Positions 55,832-64,000 of a stretch of DNA of 64,000 bases are shown here, one piece after another. Made by a program: the position numbers and the translations under genes. A model generated the notes under the pieces. The model was given only the letters and a program-made list of their open reading frames with translations. It was not told where the DNA came from and searched no databases. Position 1 is the stretch's first letter; the number at the start of each line of letters is the position of its first letter. Location: assembly GCA_020809705.1 (NCBI GenBank), contig CP085827.1, positions 6,076,001 to 6,140,000 of the forward strand, given 5' to 3'. This stretch comes from Calonectria ilicicola (lineage: Eukaryota > Ascomycota > Sordariomycetes > Hypocreales > Nectriaceae).

Positions 55832-56376
55832 CTAAGGGTGAGGGTCCTGCAATTATTAGCAAGTGCCCGTGAATATTTGTTTCAGGTTGACTTGAGATTC
55901 AAAACTTACTGGAATGATCGTATACTGGTCAATCAGCACCTTTCCATCCTCGCTCCTCCTGAAATGCATTCGAGCTGCCCATGTGAAAGTACTGGGCTCA
56001 CCATCCTTAGACACATTATTACTTCTTCCGTGCATCATAACCTCCTCAGCTTTCGGGCCAAAAGGAAAGACAGCATAGACAATGTGGTCACGGCTCTGGA
56101 AATTGGCCCAGGACTTGGTTACAAGATCCACAAGCGCTTGAAGAGATAAATGTAAATACTAGGTTCAGTTCGGTGGCATGAGAAGATGGCTAGCTTACTT
56201 TCTCTTCCCTTGACACGGGAAGTGCCTTTCTTCAACTCAGCATCCTCGGTGAAATGAGCACCCCAAGTCTCCAGATCTCGGTTATCCACAGCAGCATATA
56301 AAGTTGCGATGTGAGATTTAATAGCAGGATCAAGGACTGTATCGTCGCTGTTGAAAACTTTGGGACTGGGGGCCAT
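55832..56376 (-). CDS. SnoaL / NTF2-like small protein
   Basis: Predicted CDS complement join(56199..56376, 55910..56136, 55832..55846), 139 aa; the last exon is only 15 bases (DPHP-stop). The cone-shaped SnoaL-like fold is suggested by the N-terminal helix (AIKSHIATLYAAVDNRDLETWGAHFTEDAELKKG), the 'VKGREALVDLVTKSW' segment, and paired strands ending 'DGKVLIDQYTII'. Members act as small isomerases, cyclases or hydratases, or have no known activity; fungal gene clusters often carry one. There is no signal peptide. The substrate is unknown. If the last intron is not removed, the reading frame would run on into a different tail. Confidence 0.78.
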
Positions 56377-57133
56377 CTTGCAGTTGGTGGTAGTTAGACG
56401 ACGAGAAAGATATGGGATATGACGCTTGAGGGTGAAACAGATGATAATAGCTGTCTAAATAATCTACATTGGTTACGTAGCTATCAAAGCTGATGGACGA
56501 TGTAATATATTAGAGATCACGTCAAAGTGGAGATACTGGAACTTGGTCCTTTCAGTGGAACGCGGTGATGAGACGAATGTATCTTACTCCACTTACTCCG
56601 TGTACTTGCTAATCGGACCCACCTTTACTCCGACACCATGAACGTGTAGCAGTAGGAGCTGCTTGAGTGGATGATAACCTAGTGTGATAGTTAGAGGAGG
56701 CGTCGGACAATGCCGCCGACGGGGAGAGTGGGCCCTTCTCTTATCATCGCACTCGACACCGACGATGTTTCGGCGACGGCAGGAAATGTATATCCAACCG
56801 ACACCATTATTTCTACATTCGCTTTCTCTGAGCATTAATATGCTTGAATCAATCAGTCAGGTTGTCATTTAAGTAAATAATTGCGTTAGTATGGGCTATC
56901 TCGTATGAATACCTTCTAAATAGGCTAAAATTCCATCATTAATGAATTGTGGAACTGTGTTACATCTTGGTTAGAGGTTCTGAAACCATATAAAATGCAA
57001 GATTAATGAGTTCAAATTTTATGACAGCAGTATGACCATAATTATTTCTCACGTCGTCGAATGTCAACCACCCTAAAAGAAAATCCATCACAATATTCCC
57101 AGTGATGAACTACGTTCTGCCGACCGCACGCTA
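56377..57133. other. Intergenic region, 0.76 kb
   Basis: No supported gene; opposite-strand ORFs at 56593-56835 and 56684-56872 are mutual shadows. It holds the promoter of the SnoaL-like gene and the 3' flank of the permease gene. Confidence 0.45.
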
Positions 57134-58908
57134 TTATCCTACAACGATGTTTTTGAACCTCGTAAAGAAGCCACGGCGAGTCTCTTCTTCATCCATGCAC
57201 CCAAGCCATTCTCTTCTGCCACTATCAAGATCTGCCTGGGCAGGATTGACCCACTCGGTTTCTGTTCGCGAAGGTTAGACAAAGGCTGAATATAAATCCT
57301 TAAAACAAAACTTACTGTGCCATAATTTGAACCCAAGATATAGAATTATGAACAGCGGAATGACTAGATATGAAAAGATGAAACCTTTGAGATCGAAGGG
57401 ATGCAGTAAAGTCGTATAACCCGAGATCAGCACAAGGAATATATTCGCAACGAACAGGATCCAGGGCACATATGGATATCCCAAAGCTTTGAAAGGTAGA
57501 GACGAAAGAGGCATATTCTGGGCTTTCATAGCAGCTCGGAACCGAAGATGAGTCAGACCAATGAATGCCCAGGCGATATACGCAGCAGCGCCTGAGATAG
57601 ACAACAAGTAGCTAAAGACGTTTCCGGCGTTTTCTGAGATATTTAAAAGAGATATCAATCCAAACAGGTTTGTAAACACAATCGCGTAGACGGGAACACC
57701 GTTTGAAGTGGTCTTACTAAAGAACCATGGTGCTCGACCAGCCTTGGCTTGTGCAAAAAGGGTGCGACTGGCGACGTAGATTGCGGAATTAATTGAAGAT
57801 AGAAGGGTGATGACAATTATAGCGTTAATAAGATTTCCAGCACCTGCCCAGCCAGCCGTGTTCAGTGCTACGGTGAAGGGTGAGGAGGCTGACTTTGAAG
57901 CAGCGTTCAACAGAGCCTCGGAGTTGGAGGGAACGATCAAGCCAGTGAAGAATACCATGCCCACGTATACTATTAGAATACGCCAGAATGTTTGCTTAAG
58001 AGCCTTTGGAATATCCTTCTTTGGGTTTCGAGACTCTCCGCCGGTGATGGCAACGGCTTCGGTACCAGAGTACATGACGGCCGCCAGGACTAACACCTTG
58101 CCAAATCCATTGATGCCGTTTGCAAACGGGCCGGGATCTTTCCAATATCGAAACCCAATATAGTCACCACCAATGGCTCCTGTGTCGATGAGACTATTGT
58201 TGGTTCGTTATTGTCATCATTTGAAACTGGATGCCGATCACAACTTACATGGCAACGAGATAGAGAATAATGGTCACCACAAACTTGAACGAGGCCAACC
58301 AGAATTCCATCTCTCCGTACACCAAAACCCCAAGAAGTGATGTACACATAAAAAAGATCCAACAGATCAAGATCCAACCGTAGTTGGGGATTTTGTCGGT
58401 CCAATAACTGAGAATTAGGGCAGCCCCGTTGTATTCGTTGGCTAGAATTGTTCCCTAACACGTTAAAATATGAGCAAATGCTGTTGAAGATTGAGAGGAT
58501 GGCGAAATTGATACTCACCCACATGTACCAGTAATTCCATCCGAGGGCGAAAGATAGAGCAGGATCAACAAAACGTCCGGCAAACTCGTTGAAAGAGCCA
58601 GTTGATGGGTACATAGTTGCCATCTCGCCGAGGGACTGTGTAACAAAGAATACATCAAGACCAACAATAATGTAACCGATCAACGAGCCAACGGGGCCAG
58701 AGTATTGCAGTGCATATCCAGTGGCGTAGAATGTTCCTGGACCAATGACACCGCCAAGGGCAATCATCTGTAGATGCCTCGACTTGAGTGCACGACGAAC
58801 ACCATCATCAATGATGACATCACCGTCGGTGGAGATGACCTTTCCGACATCGACTTCGGTCGTGTCATTGATCGCCTTGGAAATATCCTTAGAGTCCGCG
58901 TCCGCCAT
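57134..58908 (-). CDS. Amino-acid permease, APC superfamily, fungal YAT family
   Basis: Predicted CDS complement join(58519..58908, 58249..58454, 57316..58193, 57134..57261), 533 aa; phases agree at all three introns. YAT features are in order: a cytosolic N-terminus, 'RHLQMIALGGVIGPGTFYATG' at TM1, 'QSLGEMATMYPSTGSF' (TM3), 'YSGTEAVAITGGESRNPKKDIP' (TM6 and loop), 'INSAIYVASRTLFAQAKAGRAPWFFSKT', and a C-terminal cytosolic tail (KTEWVNPAQADL). It should import an amino acid or related amino compound with protons at the plasma membrane; specificity cannot be read. It lies next to genes for an SSADH-type dehydrogenase and an aminotransferase, which fits uptake and breakdown of an amino compound. 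Confidence 0.92.
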
Positions 58909-59637
58909 ATTGACAACTTTGCTTTGGCGTCTCGTCTAACACTCCAGGTAGGGGACGGTTGCATCCACTAGATGTGGAACTTGATGATATATCTATCCCC
59001 CAATGAACAGTTTCAAGGCCGAAGGTTCAGTAGATTAGCTGCATAAAATCTCATTTCTGGAGGAGATCACGCCTCCTTAAGGCTGGCCGCGTCGACTGGC
59101 CACTAAAACAGATAAGCTGCCCCAATGCAGTAATCGTCACCTGGGTGGAGTAAAGGGTGGCGTCCGAAGCAGCCCGACGGCCAATCATGTCGCGAGCTTT
59201 GTCCTCCGACAGCCCCGATGGCTTATCAGCACCTTCAAACCAACTGAGGGGAGAAATGTGTATCGCACAGACCAGGCCAGACTCACGCAAGCAGTCAGGC
59301 CGAATAATTATCCGTTTGTCAACGATTCATTCTAAAATAAGATTAAAAAAAAATTGGAACACACTCGATTAACTTGTGATCCCTCTTTTTTTAGGTGGAT
59401 ATCAAAATTTGATTGTGATGAAGGATTGGTTTAGGATATCGCACTCTGCTTTCAGGAAAGTCCACATTCAAGCTCCGTTTGTCGCCATCAATAATTTTGG
59501 TTGCCAGCAGCAATTTCCATGTCATCATACAAGAAAACGAAAGTAAATGTCGCATAAATCACTCAAAATGATTTCAACCATTTTGCATCATCTAATTGAG
59601 GGCTCTTAATTAGTAGCCAATTAAGATAACTCTCGTA
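58909..59637. other. Intergenic region, 0.73 kb
   Basis: No supported gene. It contains the promoter of the permease and the 3' flank of the aldehyde dehydrogenase gene; AT-rich in 59330-59640. Confidence 0.45.
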
Positions 59638-61515
59638 TCAAAGATGGCTGGACAGTGCCACCGAGACCGCTTTTGTGACCAGGTACTCTTCCACAGCGAC
59701 ATCTTTCCCTGCTTCCTTTCCATACCCTGATTCCTTCATTCCTCCGAAAGGAGACTCGGCACCAGTAATTGCACCTTTTCGGTCAGCACAGACAAACACG
59801 AAGTGCGAATTGTGGAATATGCATACTGGTATTTAGCCCAATCATGCCTGCTTCCAGGTGCTCCAGAAGCCTCCATCCCCGATCTAAATCCTTTGTGAAG
59901 ACGTAAGAAGCTAGGCCCATCTATGTTCCTAGTCAGTCAAAATTGAAAGATAATAGAAGTTTGCGGGATTGAATGGCATACTGGCGTGTTGTTCGCGGCC
60001 TTGATGGCTTCAATTTCCGTGTCGAATTTATACAAAGTCAGAATTGGCGCAAAGGTTTCTTCATCAGTGACGCGCATCTCTTTTGTCGCATCGGCAATTA
60101 TTACAGGGTGGATAAAATACCCAGAATCCCTCGTTATTTTTTCTCCTCCCATCAATATTCTCGCCCCATGCTTCTTAGCATCCTCTACCTGTGTTAACAC
60201 TCGGTCAATACTCTGTGGTGTGGTGACAGGACCCAATGTGGAAGTTGGTGAGCTGCCGTGGCCCACAACAAGCTTCGAAGTCCGATCCTTCACTATGGCT
60301 AAGAACTTTTCGTAAACGCCGGACTGAACGTATACTCGGTTAGCGCTGATACAGGCCTGGCCAGCATTCCGCCATTTTAGCCCCATGAGTGCTATCACGC
60401 TAGATTAATTACGGGTTCCAGATGCACCAGATTTCCCTTCTTACCGTCAGCTGCTTGGTTGAGATCCGCATCATCGAATACTATAAAGGGGCAATTTCCA
60501 CCAAGCTCCAATGTCACCTTCTTGAGGCCATCTGAGCAGATCTTTGCCACAAGCTTACCTACTCGAGTCTTATCGTTTGTGTGTCAGTAATTCGTGTTCA
60601 AATGGTTGATGTGGGAGACAGCTTACGGAGCCAGTAAAGGTGACCTTTTTGACAAGAGGATGGCGGCACAGAGCCTCACTCAATGCAGGCGTATTCTTCA
60701 AGCTCGTCGTTAAAACGTTTAGAACGCCCTTTGGAAAACCGGCTTCCTCAGCAAGGACAGCGAGTGTCAATACCGACAGAGGTGTCTCTGGAGATGGCTT
60801 GATAACCATCGTGCAGCCTGCAGCGAGACCAGCCCCTGCCTTCCGCACGACCATTCTGTCCATTTTTAGCTGAAGTGGCAATGAAGTGCCACACTGTTAC
60901 TCACGCGACAGGAAAGTTCCAGGGAACCAATGCCGCAACCACTCCGATAGGTTGCTTGATTGTCAGAACTTTTTTACCTGGGGTTGCGGAATCGAATACA
61001 GTTCCCTGGATCCTGTCTGCTTCACCCGCAAACCACCATGAAGAGTTGATTGCGTAATCAAGCTCACCCAAGGACTCCGCAATAGGCTTTCCCGTCTCAT
61101 ATGTGATAATCTTCGCCAAGTCTTCCTTGTTCTCTTTGATAAGAGCACTCCACTTGGCAAGATATTGGGAACGGACGCGAGGACTAATTTTGCCGTAAGT
61201 GAGAAAGGCATCATGTGCCGCCTTTGCAGCGGCATCCACATCACCTGCATCGTTATCCGGAACTGATGCCCAGACACTTCCAGTACCCGGATCTAAATCC
61301 GTTAATTGGGAATTTGTTGTGTTCATAAACTTCCACTAACCTGTGACATTAAATCGTTTCCCGGATGCTGCTTCAATAAAATTACCACCAACCAAAGATT
61401 TGTCTTTGAAGAGCAGGGGTCGGCATAACTACGTCTTATTATCAGCAAGCTAGATCCTACCTCAGCTTCAAACTTCGCATTGATACCATACCTCAAATGG
61501 TAATTGCTGAGACAT
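59638..61515 (-). CDS. Aldehyde dehydrogenase, succinate-semialdehyde dehydrogenase type
   Basis: Predicted CDS complement join(61492..61515, 61341..61428, 60905..61292, 60627..60855, 60445..60568, 59982..60391, 59827..59920, 59638..59774), 497 aa, a normal SSADH length. The eight exons all stay in frame. The first is only 24 bases (MSQQLPFE). Family features: [21 protein letters not shown], cofactor-site 'VTFTGST', general base E264 in LELGGN, catalytic C298 in [13 protein letters not shown], and C-terminal '[19 protein letters not shown]'. It oxidises succinate semialdehyde or a similar omega-aldehyde acid to the carboxylate with NAD(P)+. It is divergent from an aminotransferase gene, the pair expected for degrading an omega- or alpha-amino compound. 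Confidence 0.93.
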
Positions 61516-61995
61516 TCTTTTTCTTAGAGGCATAACCAATATATAGCCACTGTGTAAACGATGTTGAACCCTTCCAAACAGAATAATGAGGAAGTTGTAG
61601 AAGCTGCAGAAATTACACACAAGCGATTGAAGGATATGTTGAATCATGTAAACTTTAGGGTTATCTAGTTGGTGGGTCAGATCAGCCTAGTCAGTCATGC
61701 ACCTCTTTCACCGATTCGGAACGGGAAGAATTTGGCATCGGACTGCGGGTCCATCCATCGGACTCTTGCCCGACGACATCCCAAGATGGACTCTGCTCGG
61801 AAAATACCAGATTTTCGGTGGGCCCTCCGGGTGATTGTCATTTAGTATTCAAGATGCATAGATTGCCGATTTATGTGCTCTCAACCTTTGGTCGACGATT
61901 TAAAACTTCATTAGGCCAGCCCAAGTTTCGGAAAATCAAACTGCATCCATTCTCTTATCGTATCTTGAATTTAATCGAACTCTTGAATATTAGCC
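61516..61995. promoter_or_regulatory. Shared divergent promoter of SSADH and aminotransferase genes
   Basis: 480 bases between two divergent starts. It includes two direct ATCGGACT copies (61737-61744 and 61757-61764) that could be regulator half-sites with CGG triplets. TCGGCCGA is not seen here. Confidence 0.45.
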
Positions 61996-63424
61996 ATGAC
62001 ATCAGCTTTGCCAAAAGGGGGGCAGATCAACCTTCAACTAGGGTGGCCGTCCCCAGCCTTGTACCCTTCAGCGGATCTCAATTTAGGTGCAAATGCCATC
62101 TTTACAGATTTTGACGCTGCCACAACAGCTCTGGTGTATGGCCCTAACCGTGGCCATATCCCCCTCCGGAACGAGGTCGCCCGGTGGTTGGGCTCTAAAT
62201 ATCACAACAACCCTAAAGCCATCGAGGAAACCCGCGTGTGTATCGCAGGAGGAGCCTCCCAGAATTTGGCCAATGCCCTCCTTCGCTTCACGGATCCATC
62301 GTACACCAGACGCATCTGGATGGTTGAACCAACGTACTTCCTAGCCTGTCCCGTGTTTGAGGATTGTGGGTTCATTGGGCAATTGTGTGGAGTTCCTGAA
62401 GATGATGAAGGAATCGATCTAGAATATCTCAAGAAGGCTTTAGCTGAAACAGAGGCCGAGGTCGCCCGAAGCGGTGACTTCGCATCGCCAAAACGAAAGA
62501 CACCTGCAAATGGCTATGAAAAGATTTTCAAGCATGTCATTTATCTTGTGCCCACTTTTTCAAATCCTAGTGGAAAGACCATGTCGCTGCAACATCGATA
62601 TGGCCTTGTCCAGCTGGCTATGGAATATGACGCACTGATTATTTCGGATGATGTCTATGACTTTCTCTACTGGCCACAGGAAAACGGTGTTAGTCTTGAC
62701 AATACCAAATTTAAACTGCCTCCTCGCCTTGTGGATGTTAATCGAGAGATTGACCCAGACAGCAAATGGGGAAACACAATGAGTAATGGTTCATTCTCAA
62801 AGCTCGTTGCTCCTGGATCAAGGGTGTCATGGGCGGAGGGTACTCCTGCATTCGCAACATTCCTTGCAAACACGTAAGTCTCACCCTGAAATATAGGAAT
62901 CATCTGACCATGTTGCTAGCGGTTCTTCGTCTTCGGGTGGAAATCCTGGACATCTTGCATCCACAATTGTAGAAAAAATGATTTCTTCGGGCGCGCTAGA
63001 GAGCCATATCCAAAACACACTAATCCCTTGTTATTCGGCGCGTTATCATACAATGGTTAGTGCTATCCGCGAATACCTTGAGCCCCTTGGAGTCAAAATC
63101 GCAACTGGCAAGCCGTATTTATCTCCGGGCCTAGACAAGGAAAACCGACCCTTTGAGGTCGAACTGGCAGGGGGCTTCTTCTTATCCATTACTCTCCCCG
63201 AAAGCTTCCACGATGTTCCAGCCCTGGCTAAGATTTCCTTGGAAAAACATGAACTAAAGTTTGCCTATGGAAAGATGTTCGAAGTGAAAGGAGATGCAGG
63301 AAGTAAACAACGATCAGCAGCTGGTTTTGGAAGTACTCTACGACTATGCTGGTCATATCACGACGAAGACACCATTGTAGAAGGGGTTAAACGGCTGAGA
63401 AATATCTTGATTGAGAACAAGTGA
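61996..63424 (+). CDS. PLP-dependent aminotransferase, class I/II fold (ARO8 / 2-aminoadipate aminotransferase-like)
   Basis: Predicted CDS join(61996..62873, 62920..63424), 460 aa; the 46-base intron (GTAAGT...GCTAG) keeps frame. PLP-enzyme features: LVYGPNRGHIPLRNEVARWL, 'GASQNLANALLRF', N190 in FSNPSGK, the D-x-x-Y pair in ISDDVYDF, Schiff-base K269 in SNGSFSKLVAPGSRVSW, and a late arginine in STLRLCWSYH. The pattern is the fungal class I branch that includes aromatic and 2-aminoadipate transaminases and MocR-like relatives. It should swap an amino group between an amino acid and a 2-oxo acid in the cytosol. Next to SSADH and an amino-acid permease it probably serves degradation. Confidence 0.9.
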
Positions 63425-64000
63425 GATATAGTGGCATGGTGGTGAGGCGGACAACAGATGGTATTTCAAGATTCTCACAAATTTGAACCAATTCTCATTT
63501 GCTTTGCTGGCCGATTCCATAGGCTTACTGGCGTAATTGGTGTCTCTAGAAGGAAATCTAGAATGAGCTTCGTGTAACAATTAAAACCGCAGAGATTGTG
63601 AGGGAAAAGTACGATTTGTTTACCCACATCGGATAATAGCGTTGACGACTTAGATATCCATGTGAAATATCGCCATCCAGCGTTCACATGGAGTAACGTA
63701 ATATTGATCGGATACCCTGGTATCTTCAAGGATTTATCGGGAGGCTTGAAGGTGACATTTCCAAAGACGAAGATATCGCTGGTGGCGTTTCTAGATCAGC
63801 AGCGGCCTCAATAAACTATCCATTATTTGCAAATGAATATTATTAGCTGTTGTTTGCTCCTAGTCTCAATATAAGCCCCGTAGAGCTGACACATGGAAAG
63901 GTTCAACGCTTGAGTAAGTGAATATTCGTTGCACAAACTCAGCGAGTATTCATGTAAGATTACCATAGCATCACTAATGAGGCAACAAGTCTGCACATTG
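63425..64000. other. 3' flank to the right edge of the window
   Basis: No supported gene in the last 576 bases; ORFs at 63353-63580 and 63475-63729 (minus) have no motif. Confidence 0.45.

Overview
The window reads as chromosomal DNA of a filamentous ascomycete, most likely of Aspergillus/Penicillium type (Eurotiales). The evidence is short GT-AG introns of about 40-90 bases, monocistronic genes on both strands, Zn2Cys6 regulators, a DUF3425 protein, NCS1, YAT and MFS transporters, and secreted plant-polymer hydrolases. I place it no more precisely than that. No tRNA, rRNA or CRISPR array was seen.

Left third (1-29.6 kb): mostly extracellular and accessory functions. In order these are the tail of a DUF3425 regulator-like protein, a secreted GH3 beta-glucosidase, a broken medium-chain reductase (in-frame TGA, no good start), an extended SDR, a secreted tannase/feruloyl esterase, a GPI-anchored PAN-like repeat protein, a second SDR reductase, a secreted beta-helix-like protein, a frameshifted small orphan, an MFS anion/cation-symporter-type gene with a one-base frameshift, a monocarboxylate-type MFS transporter, an EthD protein that seems to use a GC-AG intron, and a conserved fungal protein of unknown function. 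Intergenic spaces of 1-3 kb are common here.

Mobile DNA: a complete hAT transposon (30037-33098) with 22-bp terminal inverted repeats and a perfect 8-bp target duplication separates the left part from the right. Its transposase carries two in-frame stops. A probable solo LTR lies at 50145-50366 beside a decayed ORF.

Right half (33.3-63.4 kb): this looks like one metabolic gene cluster. It contains an enolase-superfamily (MR/MLE) dehydratase or racemase, an IPNS-like 2-oxoglutarate/Fe(II) dioxygenase, two TauD/XanA-type 2-oxoglutarate dioxygenases, an NCS1 permease, two Zn2Cys6 regulators, an alpha/beta hydrolase, an isocitrate-lyase-family protein that lacks the catalytic KKCGH motif, a SnoaL/NTF2-like protein, an amino-acid permease, a succinate-semialdehyde-type aldehyde dehydrogenase and a class I aminotransferase. 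A palindrome, TCGGCCGA, occurs about 200 bp upstream of three dioxygenase genes, and the third of these promoters is shared with the hydrolase. It is a plausible site for a cluster regulator. A reasonable inference is uptake of an N-heterocycle or amino-acid-like compound, oxidation by the dioxygenases, carbon-carbon cleavage by the altered lyase, and then transamination and semialdehyde oxidation. The substrate is unknown, and this is my main candidate for an undescribed system.

All exon boundaries were worked out by hand from splice signals, reading frame and remembered family features. No database search was run.
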